DNA of 16,634 nt from Pseudomonadota bacterium (GTDB lineage Bacteria > Pseudomonadota > Alphaproteobacteria > UBA2966 > CAIVPW01): assembly GCA_027625125.1 (NCBI GenBank), contig JAQBXG010000011.1, positions 1-16,634 of the forward strand, written 5' to 3'. Within the stretch, counting starts at the first letter, position 1. Every line of letters begins with the position of its first letter. Of the stretch, positions 7,464-15,210 are shown one piece after another. Below the pieces are notes generated by a model. That model did no database searches, had not been told where the DNA came from, and saw only the letters and a program-made list of their open reading frames with translations. The translations under genes and the position numbers were made by a program.

Positions 7464-8608
7464 TCGGACCGGCCCGCACCGATACGTCGATCGTCGGCAG
7501 CTGGTGGTGGACCGTCGATCGCCTCAGCCTGGCCGCGGTCGCCGTACTGATGGCCGCCGGGATGATTCTGGTGATCGCCGCCAGCCCGCCGGTCGCCGAG
7601 CGCCTGGGATATGGTGCGTTTCATTTCGTGGCGCGGCAGGCGTCGTTCCTGGCCCCGGCGATCCTCGTTCTCGCCACCGTGTCGATGCTGCGGCCCGACA
7701 ACGTACGCCGGTTGGCGGCGGTCGCCTTTGTCGTCTCGCTGGTGCTGGTCGCGGCGACGATTCCGTTCGGCGAGGAAGTCAACGGCGCGCGGCGCTGGCT
7801 GGGCATTGCCGGCATCTGGTTTCAGCCGTCGGAATTGCTGAAGCCCGCCTTCGCCGTCGTCTCGGCCTGGATTCTGGCGGTGCAGCAACGTTCCGCCGAC
7901 GCCAGCGTGCGTTGGGTGTCGATGCTGGTGCTGGCGGTGGTCATCGGGCTGCTGGTGATGCAGCCGGACATCGGCATGGCGGCGCTGATCGTCGCCGCGT
8001 GGACGATCCAGTTTTTTGTCGCCGGGGTGCCGTTGCGCTGGGTCGCGGCGGCGGCCGCCGCGGGGGCCGCCGCCGCGATGCTGGCGTATGCTTTCGTTCC
8101 CCACGTTACCGCGCGGGTCGACGGCTTTCTGTTTCCGGTGCCGGGCGAGAACTACCAGGTCGAAACGGCGCTGAACGCATTTCACGCCGGCGGCCCGTTC
8201 GGCCGCGGTCCCGGCGAGGGCGTCGTCAAGAACGTGCTGCCCGACGCCCATACCGACTTTATCTTCGCGGTGGCCGGCGAGGAATTCGGGCTGCTCGCCT
8301 GCCTGGCGATCGCCGCCGCGTTCGCATTTGTCGTGCTGCGCGCGATCGTGCGGCTGATGCGCGAGACTGACTATTTCGTGCTGCTGGCCGGGACCGGTCT
8401 TGTCGTCCAGTTCGGGTTGCAGGCGGCGATCAACATGGGCGTCAACCTGCGGATGCTTCCGGCCAAGGGCATGACGCTGCCGTTCCTTTCATATGGCGGG
8501 TCGTCGCTGCTGGCGTTGGCGCTGGCGATGGGCATGTTGCTGGCGCTGACCCGCCGCCGCACCTCGGCGCTGGAGGCGCGGTGGATTCTGGGGCGGGCGA
8601 CGCCATGA
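7460..8608 (+). CDS. ftsW: Septal peptidoglycan glycosyltransferase FtsW (SEDS family)
   Basis: A 382-residue polytopic membrane protein of the SEDS family, which polymerises lipid II at the septum together with FtsI. Family signatures are EVNGARRWLGIAGIWFQPSE, MQPDIGMAALIV, and the long periplasmic loop PVPGENYQVETALNAFHAGG with GRGPGEG and PDAHTDFIFAVAGEEFG. The last helices contain NMGVNLRMLPAKGMTLPFLS and YGGSS. One membrane segment is very alanine-rich, from a run of GCN codons around 8044-8081. ATG 7460 overlaps the murD stop and has GGAGG at 7448-7452, 7 bases upstream. Upstream in-frame starts would lie inside murD. FtsW is preferred over RodA because the gene sits in a dcw cluster between murD and murG. 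Confidence 0.97.
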   Translation: MIGPARTDTSIVGSWWWTVDRLSLAAVAVLMAAGMILVIAASPPVAERLGYGAFHFVARQASFLAPAILVLATVSMLRPDNVRRLAAVAFVVSLVLVAATIPFGEEVNGARRWLGIAGIWFQPSELLKPAFAVVSAWILAVQQRSADASVRWVSMLVLAVVIGLLVMQPDIGMAALIVAAWTIQFFVAGVPLRWVAAAAAAGAAAAMLAYAFVPHVTARVDGFLFPVPGENYQVETALNAFHAGGPFGRGPGEGVVKNVLPDAHTDFIFAVAGEEFGLLACLAIAAAFAFVVLRAIVRLMRETDYFVLLAGTGLVVQFGLQAAINMGVNLRMLPAKGMTLPFLSYGGSSLLALALAMGMLLALTRRRTSALEARWILGRATP

Positions 8609-9762
8609 TGGCGCGCGGCATCGTACTCGCCGCCGGCGGCACCGGCGGCCATGTGTTCCCGGCGGAGGCGCTGGCGGCGGAGCTTCGCGCCGCCGGCCAC
8701 GAACTGGCGCTGGTCACCGATGTGCGCGGCATCGCCTATGGCGGCGCGCTGGCGGGGATCGATGTCCATCGCATTCCCGCCGGAACGCCCGGCGTCGGCG
8801 GTCCGCTTCGACGCGCGCGCGGCGTCTTGCTGGCGGTGGCCGGTACGCTGCGTGCGGTGCGCCTGTTGCGCCGCCTGAAGCCGGTCGCGGTGGTCGGCTT
8901 CGGCGGCTATCCGTCGCTGCCGACGATGCTGGCGGCGTTGTGGCTGCGCATTCCGACGCTAGTGCATGAACAGAATGCGGTGCTGGGGCGGGTCAACCGG
9001 CTGCTGGTGCCGTGGGTGACGCGGGTCGGGCTTTCGTTTTCCGCCACCGGGCGTCTCGACGACGCCGCGCAGCCAAAGGCCGAAGTGGTGGGCAACCCGG
9101 TTCGGCCCGAGGTGTTGGCGATTCGCGCCGGCGGGTATGCGCCGCCGTCCGCCGACGGACCGATCCGACTTCTTGTGCTGGGCGGCAGCCAGGGCGCGGC
9201 GGTGTTCTCCGAGGTCGTGCCCAGCGCGCTGGCGCTGTTGCCGGCTGAACTGCGCGCGCGCCTGAAGCTGGCGCAGCAATGCCGGCCAGAAACCCTGGCG
9301 GCGGCGCGGGCGATCTGTGATGCGGCCGGCATCGACGCCGAGCTGGCGCCGTTCTTTGGCGACGTACCCGCACGGCTGGCGGTGGCCCATCTGGTGATCT
9401 GCCGCGCCGGCGCGTCCACCGTCGCCGAACTGAAGGCCGCGGGGCGGCCGGCCGTGCTGGTGCCGTATCCTCATGCGGTCGACGACCACCAGACCGCGAA
9501 CGCACGATCCGTGGCCGGCGCCGGGGGCGGCTGGATCGTGCCGCAATCGGAATTCACGCCGGCCAGGCTGGCCGAATTGCTGCGGCGGCTGTTCGCGCAT
9601 CCGGATGATCTCGATCGGGCCGCCGAACAATGCCGGGGCGAGGATCGGCCCGAGGCGGCGCGGGCGCTGGCGGCGCTGGTCGAAAATCTGGTCGCGCCGC
9701 GGGTTCGGGTCGTTCCGGCGGCGGCGATGGGGGCCGCCCGCGGACGGAGAGTTTCCGAATGA
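8605..9762 (+). CDS. murG: Lipid II synthase MurG (UDP-GlcNAc transferase)
   Basis: A 385-residue peripheral membrane GT-B glycosyltransferase that adds GlcNAc to lipid I on the cytoplasmic face, giving lipid II. Near the N-terminus is LAAGGTGGHVFPAEALA (G11-GTGGH16), which contacts the lipid-linked acceptor. Then come VVGFGGYPSLPTM, LVHEQNAVLGRVNR, LVLGGSQGA, VICRAGASTVAELKAAGRPA and VPYPHAVDDHQTANA; the last segments bind UDP-GlcNAc. Two adjacent in-frame ATGs (8605 and 8608) could start the protein; 8605 overlaps the ftsW stop as ATGA. The earlier GTG 8581 would add an unconserved leader. The C-terminus is an Ala/Arg-rich tail after the conserved fold. Confidence 0.96.
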   Translation: MMARGIVLAAGGTGGHVFPAEALAAELRAAGHELALVTDVRGIAYGGALAGIDVHRIPAGTPGVGGPLRRARGVLLAVAGTLRAVRLLRRLKPVAVVGFGGYPSLPTMLAALWLRIPTLVHEQNAVLGRVNRLLVPWVTRVGLSFSATGRLDDAAQPKAEVVGNPVRPEVLAIRAGGYAPPSADGPIRLLVLGGSQGAAVFSEVVPSALALLPAELRARLKLAQQCRPETLAAARAICDAAGIDAELAPFFGDVPARLAVAHLVICRAGASTVAELKAAGRPAVLVPYPHAVDDHQTANARSVAGAGGGWIVPQSEFTPARLAELLRRLFAHPDDLDRAAEQCRGEDRPEAARALAALVENLVAPRVRVVPAAAMGAARGRRVSE

Positions 9763-11189
9763 GAACCATGCCCCTCGACATCGGCGTTATCCATTTCGTC
9801 GGCATCGGCGGCATCGGCATGAGCGGCATTGCCGAAGTCATGCACAATCTGGGCTATGCGGTGCGCGGCAGCGACCAGAGCGAAAACGCCAACGTCGTGC
9901 GGTTGCGGGAGTTGGGCGTCAAAGTGGCGATCGGCCACGCCGCCGCCAATGTCGCCGACGCCGCGGTTGTCGTCGCGTCGTCAGCGATCAAGTCGGGCAA
10001 TCCGGAAATCGCCGCCGCCCGGGAACGCTTTATCCCGGTGGTGCAGCGGGCGGAGATGCTGGCCGAATTGATGCGGCTCAAATGGTGCGTCGCCGTCGGC
10101 GGCACCCACGGCAAGACGACGACGACTTCGATGATCGCGGCAATGCTGGATGCCGGGCAATACGATCCCACCGTCATCAACGGCGGCATACTGAATGCCT
10201 ATGGCTCGAACGCGCGCCTGGGCGCCGGCGACTGGATGGTGGTCGAAGCCGACGAAAGCGACGGGACGTTCGTGCGCCTGCCGGCGACCATCGCCGCCGT
10301 CACCAACATTGATCCCGAACACCTGGACTTCTACGGCAACTTTGACGCGGTGCGCCGCGCCTTTCAGTCGTTTGTTGAAAACATCCCGTTCTACGGCGCG
10401 GCGGTGCTGTGCATCGATCACCCGGAGGTGCAGGCGCTGGTCGGACGCATTTCCGACCGCCGGGTGATCACCTATGGCATCAGCGCCCAGGCGGACGTGC
10501 GGGCGATCCATGTGGAGCGGACGGCGTCGGGCTCCCGGTTCGATGTGGTCGTCAGCGACCGCGGCTCCGGCGCCACCACCGCCTACGAGGGCCTGCACCT
10601 GCCGATGCCTGGCGTTCACAATGTGCAGAACGCGCTGGCGGCGATCGCGATCGCGCGGGAGCTTGGCATCGACGCCACCGTGCTGCGGCGCGCGTTGTCG
10701 GAGTTCAAGGGCGTGCGCCGCCGCTTCACCCGCGTCGGCGAGGCGGCAGGAATCACCGTCATCGACGACTACGCCCATCATCCGGTGGAAATCGCGGCGG
10801 TGCTGGCAGCGGCCCGAGAAGCATATGACGGCAAGGTCATCGCTGTCGTGCAGCCCCATCGCTATTCGCGGTTGCGCGATCTTTTCGAGGACTTCTGCAC
10901 CTGTTTCAACGATGCCGACACGGTCATCGTCGCCGATGTCTATGCGGCCGGGGAATCGCCGATCGAAGGGATAGACCGCGATGCGCTGGTCGCCGGTCTG
11001 CGCACGCGCGGCCACCGCCATGCCCTGGCGCTGGACGACCCCGGCATGCTGGCGTCGTTACTTGCGGAGGTGGCCGCGCGGGGCGACGTCGCCGTTTGCC
11101 TTGGTGCGGGCACGGTGACGAACTGGGCCCAGACGCTGCCGCTGCAGCTGGCCGAAGCCGCTCGGGATCCGCGCAAGGCGCGCGCATGA
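9759..11189 (+). CDS. murC: UDP-MurNAc:L-alanine ligase MurC
   Basis: A 476-residue cytoplasmic ligase that adds the first stem-peptide residue, L-alanine, to UDP-MurNAc. The N-terminal domain has IHFVGIGGIGMSGIAEVMHN and RGSDQSEN. The ATP loop is G115-THGK119-T, the MurC form of the Mur ligase loop. Further motifs are EADESDGTF, TNIDPEHLDFYG, GVHNVQNALAAIA, GVRRRFTRVG, VIDDYAHHPVEIAA and VVQPHRYSRLRDLFEDF. ATG 9759 overlaps the murG stop and has GGAGAG at 9746-9751, 7 bases upstream. An in-frame ATG at 9768 is a possible alternative. The stop overlaps the murB start as ATGA. Nothing looks abnormal. Confidence 0.97.
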   Translation: MRTMPLDIGVIHFVGIGGIGMSGIAEVMHNLGYAVRGSDQSENANVVRLRELGVKVAIGHAAANVADAAVVVASSAIKSGNPEIAAARERFIPVVQRAEMLAELMRLKWCVAVGGTHGKTTTTSMIAAMLDAGQYDPTVINGGILNAYGSNARLGAGDWMVVEADESDGTFVRLPATIAAVTNIDPEHLDFYGNFDAVRRAFQSFVENIPFYGAAVLCIDHPEVQALVGRISDRRVITYGISAQADVRAIHVERTASGSRFDVVVSDRGSGATTAYEGLHLPMPGVHNVQNALAAIAIARELGIDATVLRRALSEFKGVRRRFTRVGEAAGITVIDDYAHHPVEIAAVLAAAREAYDGKVIAVVQPHRYSRLRDLFEDFCTCFNDADTVIVADVYAAGESPIEGIDRDALVAGLRTRGHRHALALDDPGMLASLLAEVAARGDVAVCLGAGTVTNWAQTLPLQLAEAARDPRKARA

Positions 11190-12133
11190 TGGCGGTGGAT
11201 TCAAGCATGCCTGCCGGTATTCCGCCGGCCCGCGGGCGTCTGCGTGCGTGCGTGGCGCTGTCGGAGCTGACGTGGTTCCGCGTCGGCGGACCGGCGGAAG
11301 TGATGTTCCGCCCCGCCGATGTCGCCGATCTGTCGAAGTTTCTCCGCCGCCTCGCGCCGGAGCTACCGGTCACGGTGCTCGGCGTCGGTTCCAACGTACT
11401 GGTCCGCGACGGCGGCATAGCCGGCGTCGTCATTCGCCTCGGCGGCGCATTCGCTCGGGTGGGCGGCGACGGAGCCGAAGTCGTCACCGGCGCCGGCGCA
11501 TTGGACGGCAATGTCGCGCTGGCCGCCGCTGCGCGCGGCCTCGCGGGCCTTGAGTTCCTGTCGGGGATCCCCGGCACGATCGGCGGGGCGCTGCGCATGA
11601 ACGCCGGCGCCTACGGGCGCGAAATGCGCGACGTGGTCGTCGCCGCCGAGGCGGTGGATCGCGGCGGTACCGTCCATCGGCTTGGCCCGGAGCACCTTGG
11701 CTTCGGCTATCGCCAGACCGCCGTGCCGGAATCGTGGATCTTCACGCGGGCGACGTTGCGCGGAACGCCGGACAACAAGACTGCGATCGCCGCGCGGATC
11801 GACGAGATTCGCGCGGCCCGCGAACGCACCCAACCGGTGCGGGAGCGGACCGGCGGCAGTACATTCAAGAACCCGCCCGGCCGCAAGGCGTGGGAGCTGA
11901 TTCGCGACGCCGGGGCCGCGAACCTGTCCAGGGGCGCGGCGCTGGTGTCGCCGCAACACGCGAACTTTCTGATCAATACCGGCGGCGCGACTGCCGCCGA
12001 TCTCGAGAATCTGGGGTTGGCGGTCGCCGAGCGGGTGCATGCCGCCAGCGGCATCGCCCTCGAGTGGGAAATCCACGTGCTCGGCGCGGCGGCAGGGGCC
12101 GGGCCAGCCGATTGCGAAGGGAAGGGCGCTTGA
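11186..12133 (+). CDS. murB: UDP-N-acetylenolpyruvoylglucosamine reductase MurB
   Basis: A 315-residue cytoplasmic FAD enzyme that reduces UDP-GlcNAc-enolpyruvate to UDP-MurNAc with NADPH. FAD-domain motifs are TWFRVGGPAEVMFRP, LGVGSNVLVRDGGIAGVVI, and GLEFLSGIPGTIGGALRMNA followed by GAYG. The catalytic serine is probably Ser225 in GGSTFKNPPG, and the terminal LEWEIHVLG carries the conserved glutamate. The compact C-terminal part (KAWELIRDAG, SPQHANFLINTG) resembles the shorter MurB type found in Bacillus and many alphaproteobacteria, not the longer E. coli type. Two adjacent ATGs, 11186 and 11189, are possible starts; the first overlaps the murC stop. The ribosome binding site (AAGG near 11175) is weak. 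Confidence 0.96.
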   Translation: MMAVDSSMPAGIPPARGRLRACVALSELTWFRVGGPAEVMFRPADVADLSKFLRRLAPELPVTVLGVGSNVLVRDGGIAGVVIRLGGAFARVGGDGAEVVTGAGALDGNVALAAAARGLAGLEFLSGIPGTIGGALRMNAGAYGREMRDVVVAAEAVDRGGTVHRLGPEHLGFGYRQTAVPESWIFTRATLRGTPDNKTAIAARIDEIRAARERTQPVRERTGGSTFKNPPGRKAWELIRDAGAANLSRGAALVSPQHANFLINTGGATAADLENLGLAVAERVHAASGIALEWEIHVLGAAAGAGPADCEGKGA

Positions 12134-13038
12134 TGGCGGCCCGGGTGGCGGTGCTGATGGGCGGCCGGTCCGCCGAACGCGAGGTGTCGCTGGTCACCGG
12201 CGCGGCGGTGGCGAGGACGCTGCGCGAGCGCGGCCATGACGTGGCGACCCTCGATGCCGGACACAACATCGGCCAGGAACTCGCCGAATTGGGGCCAGAT
12301 GTGGTATTTAACGCCTTGCACGGGCGGTATGGCGAGGATGGCGCGATCCAGGGGCTGCTCGAGGTGATGGGCCTGCCGTACACCCATTCGGGGGTACTGG
12401 CGTCGGCCCTTGCCATGGACAAACCGGTGTCGCGGACGCTGTTCGCTGCGGCGGGTCTGCCGTGCCCGCCGGGCGGCGTCGTCCGCCGCGACGAACTCCT
12501 GTCCGGCGAGGTGATGGAACCACCGTATGTGGTCAAGCCGGTCAACGAAGGATCGTCGGTCGGCGTCGTGCTGGTCGCCGGCGGCGACAAGGCGCCCTTT
12601 GACTCCGAGCCCTGGCATTACGGCGATACGGTGCTGGTGGAGAAGTACATCCCCGGCCGTGAGTTGTCGGTGGCGGTGCGGGACGGCGAGCCGCTGGGGG
12701 TCATCGAGATTCGTTCGGCCGCGCCGTTCTATGACTATGCTGCCAAATACGGCCACGGCGGATCGACCCATCAGATGCCGGCGCCGATCGCCAAGACCGC
12801 GTATGCGCGCTGCATGGACTTGGCGGCCCGCGCCCACGCCTGTCTCGGCTGCCGCGGCGTCACCCGCGCCGACCTTCGTTGGGACGAATCCGACGGCGAT
12901 GGCGTGTATCTGCTGGAGGTCAATACCCAACCCGGCCTGACGCCGACGTCGCTGGTTCCCGAAATCGCCGCCCATGCCGGTATCGCCTTTGGCGATCTCG
13001 TCGAATGGATGCTGGGGGACGCGGGATGCGAACGCTAG
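12133..13038 (+). CDS. ddl: D-alanine--D-alanine ligase
   Basis: A 301-residue ATP-grasp ligase that makes the D-Ala-D-Ala dipeptide used by MurF. Motifs in order are VLMGGRSAEREVSLVTG, NALHGRYGEDGAIQGLLEVM, YTHSGVLASALAMDK, YVVKPVNEGSSVGV (the ATP-grasp glycine/serine loop), EKYIPGRELSVAV, EIRSAAPFYDYAAKY, and YLLEVNTQPGLTPTSLVPE with the Mg-binding Glu/Asn. ATG 12133 overlaps the murB stop (TGATG) and is preceded by an AAGGGAAGGG run at 12117-12126, 6 bases upstream. The 3' end overlaps ftsQ by 13 bases. Length is standard. The gene could be called ddlB by E. coli convention, but the window does not show whether a second ddl exists. Confidence 0.96.
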   Translation: MAARVAVLMGGRSAEREVSLVTGAAVARTLRERGHDVATLDAGHNIGQELAELGPDVVFNALHGRYGEDGAIQGLLEVMGLPYTHSGVLASALAMDKPVSRTLFAAAGLPCPPGGVVRRDELLSGEVMEPPYVVKPVNEGSSVGVVLVAGGDKAPFDSEPWHYGDTVLVEKYIPGRELSVAVRDGEPLGVIEIRSAAPFYDYAAKYGHGGSTHQMPAPIAKTAYARCMDLAARAHACLGCRGVTRADLRWDESDGDGVYLLEVNTQPGLTPTSLVPEIAAHAGIAFGDLVEWMLGDAGCER

Positions 13039-13835
13039 CGCCCGGGCGCAACCGCATGCCGCGGAAGTCGTGGCGGCGCATCACCGTCGCTGCTGGGCTT
13101 GCCGTGCTGGCGGGCGGTGGGATCGCGGCGGCGGCGGGCGGGCTGCCGGGACGCGCGGTGTCGCTGACCGGCGAGATGTTTGCAACCGCGTCAGCGCGCG
13201 CCGGACTGGTGGTGCGGGAAGTGGCGGTCGAAGGCCGGACCAACGCCTCCGCGGACGAACTGCTGGCGGCGCTGGGCATCTCCCGCGGCGATTCGATACT
13301 TGGATTTGATCCCGCGCGCGCGCGGGCGCGGCTGGAAGCGATCGGCTGGATTGCCGCCGCCGAGGTGCGCAAGGAGTTGCCGGGCCGCATTCGCGTCAGT
13401 CTGCGTGAGCGGCGGCCGTTCGCGATCTGGCAACGGGACGGGGCGCTGTCGGTGATCGACCGCGAGGGCGAGATTCTCGCCGTCGAGAACGTCGGCCGCT
13501 TTGACCAATTGTTGATGGTCGTCGGCCCGGATGCGGCGGCGAACGCCGGGGCGCTGATCGACGCACTGGCGGCGCGCCCTTCGCTGCTGGCGCAGGTGCG
13601 GGCGGCGGTGCGCGTCGGCGAACGCCGGTGGGACGTGCATTTCCAGTCCGGCGTTGTCGCGCGGTTGCCGGCGGACGCGGCGGCGGCGTGGGAACGTCTT
13701 GCGCGGCTGGACGAAGAATACGCGATCCTAGCGCGGGACGTGGAGATGCTGGATTTCCGGCTCGCCGACCGTTTGTTCGTGCGCTTGCGGCCCGAGAGCG
13801 CGGCGATGTTCGGGCTGCCGGTGGAGGACGCCTGA
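13026..13835 (+). CDS. ftsQ: Cell division protein FtsQ
   Basis: A 269-residue bitopic inner-membrane protein of the FtsQLB divisome subcomplex. A short basic cytoplasmic tail (about 1-18) leads to one membrane helix (about 19-40). A periplasmic POTRA domain follows (about 60-130), with VREVAVEGRTNASADELLAA, LGISRGDSI, FDPARARARLEAIGWI, EVRKELPGRIRVSLRERRPF and AIWQRDG. The beta domain includes SVIDREGEILAVE and ends DFRLADRLFVRLRPE. ATG 13026 has GGGGGA at 13014-13019, 6 bases upstream, and overlaps ddl by 13 bases. In-frame ATG 13056 is an alternative that would shorten the cytoplasmic tail. The stop overlaps the ftsA ATG by one base. Confidence 0.94.
   Translation: MRTLAPGRNRMPRKSWRRITVAAGLAVLAGGGIAAAAGGLPGRAVSLTGEMFATASARAGLVVREVAVEGRTNASADELLAALGISRGDSILGFDPARARARLEAIGWIAAAEVRKELPGRIRVSLRERRPFAIWQRDGALSVIDREGEILAVENVGRFDQLLMVVGPDAAANAGALIDALAARPSLLAQVRAAVRVGERRWDVHFQSGVVARLPADAAAAWERLARLDEEYAILARDVEMLDFRLADRLFVRLRPESAAMFGLPVEDA
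13311..13326. repeat. 16-bp perfect GC palindrome inside ftsQ
   Basis: CCCGCGCGCGCGCGGG reads the same on both strands. It encodes part of the PARARAR segment of the FtsQ POTRA domain. In such a GC-rich genome this is most simply a by-product of Ala/Arg codons, but it is a possible site of polymerase pausing or sequencing error. Confidence 0.7.
13823..13827 (+). promoter_or_regulatory. Ribosome binding site of ftsA
   Basis: GGAGG lies 7 bases before ATG 13835, inside the last codons of ftsQ. It supports the ftsA start and coupling to ftsQ translation. Confidence 0.75.
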
Positions 13836-15112
13836 TGTTCCTCTGGAAGCGCGCCCATACCCGGCGGCCGGGACCCGCGGAAGGCGACTGGATCGCGGCG
13901 CTGGATGTCGGCACGACAAAGGTCGTGTGCTTCGTCGCTCGCGTTGGCGCGGACCAGGCGGTCAGCATCGTCGGCATCGGCCACCACCGGGCGCGCGGCG
14001 TGCGCGCCGGCGCCATCGTCGACATGGAGGCGGCCGAGGAATCGGTGCGCGCTGCCGTGCATGCGGCGGAGCGCATGGCCGGAGACGTCGTCCAGGAGGC
14101 CTGGGTCAACCTGTCGGGCGGTGGTCAGGCATCGCGCACCGTCGGTGTCGAGGTCGCGGTGACCGGAAACCAGGTCACGGAATCCGACATTCACCGTGCG
14201 ATCGACCAGGCGATGGTCCGCGCCGGCGCGGAAGGGCGAGAGGTCGTCCATGCGATCCCGCTGCATTATTCGATCGCCGGCGCAACCGGCATCCGCGATC
14301 CCCGCGGCATGTTTGGCGCGAAGTTGGGGGCCAACCTGCACATCGTCACCGCCGAGGCGGGCCAGGCGCGCAACGTCGCGATTTGCACCGGTCGCGGCCA
14401 TCTGGAAGTGCGCGGGCTGGTCGCGTCCGGATATGCGTCGGGACTGGCGGTGCTGGTCGAAGACGAGGCCGAGTTGGGCGCCACGGTCATCGACATGGGC
14501 GGCGGCGTGACGACGATATCGGTATTCGCCGAGGGCGGCCCGGTTCTGGTGGAATCTGTGCCGCTCGGCGGCCAGCACGTCACCAACGATATCGCCCGGG
14601 GGCTTGGCGCCACCGTCGCCCATGCGGAACGCATGAAGACGCTTTACGGCAGCGCCATCGGCACCGAGGCAGACGAGCGCGACATGATCGACGTGCCCCA
14701 AGTCGGCGAGGATGAACAGGCGTCAGCCAATCATGTGCCGCGCGCCGAACTGACGCGCATCATCGCGCCCCGCATCGAGGAGCTGTTCGAGCTTGCCGCC
14801 GCGCGCCTCAGCGCCGCCGGCGCCGGGCAAGTCGCCGGACGGCGGGTGGTGCTGACCGGCGGCGCCAGCCAATTGGACGGCGTCAACGAGGTTGCCGCGC
14901 GGGTGCTCGACAAACAAGTGCGCCTCGGGCGGCCGATTCACGTCCATGGGCTTGCGGAAAGCGCCGCCGGACCGGCCTTCGCGACCTGCGCGGGCATGTT
15001 GTCGTATGCCGCGTCGGGACTGGCGGCCGCCGACGTCGGCGCATTGGCCGCAGCGGATCGGGGAGGCAGCACACTGGCGATGATGGGCCGGTGGCTGCGC
15101 CAGAACTTGTAG
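13835..15112 (+). CDS. ftsA: Cell division protein FtsA (actin-like FtsZ membrane anchor)
   Basis: A 425-residue actin-fold ATPase that polymerises on the inner face of the membrane, binds the FtsZ C-terminal peptide and recruits later divisome proteins. Visible parts are the phosphate-1 motif D24-VGTTK29 in WIAALDVGTTKVVCF, the FtsA-specific 1C domain after it (RGVRAGAIVDMEAAEESV onward), phosphate-2 at D220-MGGGVTT, and the adenosine motif L340-TGGASQLDGV. The last residues, MMGRWLRQNL, form a short amphipathic helix that is the expected membrane-targeting sequence. ATG 13835 overlaps the ftsQ stop and has a good ribosome binding site. The gene ends in TAG. It is followed by the only sizeable intergenic gap in the window. 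Confidence 0.97.
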   Translation: MFLWKRAHTRRPGPAEGDWIAALDVGTTKVVCFVARVGADQAVSIVGIGHHRARGVRAGAIVDMEAAEESVRAAVHAAERMAGDVVQEAWVNLSGGGQASRTVGVEVAVTGNQVTESDIHRAIDQAMVRAGAEGREVVHAIPLHYSIAGATGIRDPRGMFGAKLGANLHIVTAEAGQARNVAICTGRGHLEVRGLVASGYASGLAVLVEDEAELGATVIDMGGGVTTISVFAEGGPVLVESVPLGGQHVTNDIARGLGATVAHAERMKTLYGSAIGTEADERDMIDVPQVGEDEQASANHVPRAELTRIIAPRIEELFELAAARLSAAGAGQVAGRRVVLTGGASQLDGVNEVAARVLDKQVRLGRPIHVHGLAESAAGPAFATCAGMLSYAASGLAAADVGALAAADRGGSTLAMMGRWLRQNL

Positions 15113-15129
15113 GCCCGGAACGGCCGGGC
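15113..15129 (+). promoter_or_regulatory. Short hairpin just after ftsA
   Basis: GCCCGG (15113-15118) and CCGGGC (15124-15129) pair around a 5-base loop, AACGG, directly after the ftsA stop. No run of T follows, so it does not look like a complete intrinsic terminator. A second pairing, CCGGG 15124-15128 with CCCGG 15136-15140, would compete with it. The hairpin could slow transcription or protect the ftsZ message end, or be chance in GC-rich DNA. Confidence 0.4.
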
Positions 15130-15162
15130 TGGGCCCCCGGTCGAAAGGAATTGAGGGAGGAA

Positions 15163-15201
15163 GTGGCAGCAAGACCACTCTTATCCAACCAGGTACCTTA
15201 G
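15163..15201 (+). other. Possible 12-codon leader reading frame before ftsZ
   Basis: GTG 15163 opens a short frame encoding VAARPLLSNQVP and ending at TAG 15199-15201. A purine-rich run, GAGGGAGGAA (15153-15162), precedes it and could act as a ribosome binding site. The stop overlaps the first bases of the ftsZ ribosome binding site, so translation here could couple to ftsZ. The frame includes AGA and TTA, codons that look uncommon in this GC-rich window. A frame this short can easily arise by chance. Confidence 0.25.
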
Positions 15202-15205
15202 GAGG
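15200..15205 (+). promoter_or_regulatory. Ribosome binding site of ftsZ
   Basis: AGGAGG, the best-matching site in the window, lies 5 bases before GTG 15211. It settles the ftsZ start at this GTG and fits the high expression expected of FtsZ relative to the rest of the cluster. Confidence 0.88.
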
Positions 15206-15210
15206 CCAAC

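Larger units (their letters stand above)
15113..15210 (+). other. ftsA-ftsZ intergenic region
   Basis: These 98 bases are the only non-coding stretch of note in the window. They hold the short hairpin, the possible leader frame and the ftsZ ribosome binding site. I looked for a sigma-70-like promoter and found TTGAGG at 15151, but no -10 box at a normal distance (TCTTAT at 15179 is 22 bases away). I found no TTAA-N7-TTAA CtrA-type site. An ftsZ promoter is expected from other alphaproteobacteria but is not evident here, and it could lie inside ftsA or ftsQ. Confidence 0.5.

Noticed and set aside
8044..8081. GCN-rich run in ftsW as a mobile or repeat element
   Set aside because: It simply encodes an alanine-rich membrane helix in frame with a normal FtsW.
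12920..14701. 593-residue reverse-strand open frame
   Set aside because: Antisense to ddl, ftsQ and ftsA, with no domain and shadow-like composition.
15113..15140. Rho-independent terminator between ftsA and ftsZ
   Set aside because: The stems are short and no T-run follows, so the terminator criteria are not met.
15151..15184. Sigma-70 promoter for ftsZ (TTGAGG with TCTTAT)
   Set aside because: The 22-base spacing is too long for a normal promoter and the boxes match poorly.
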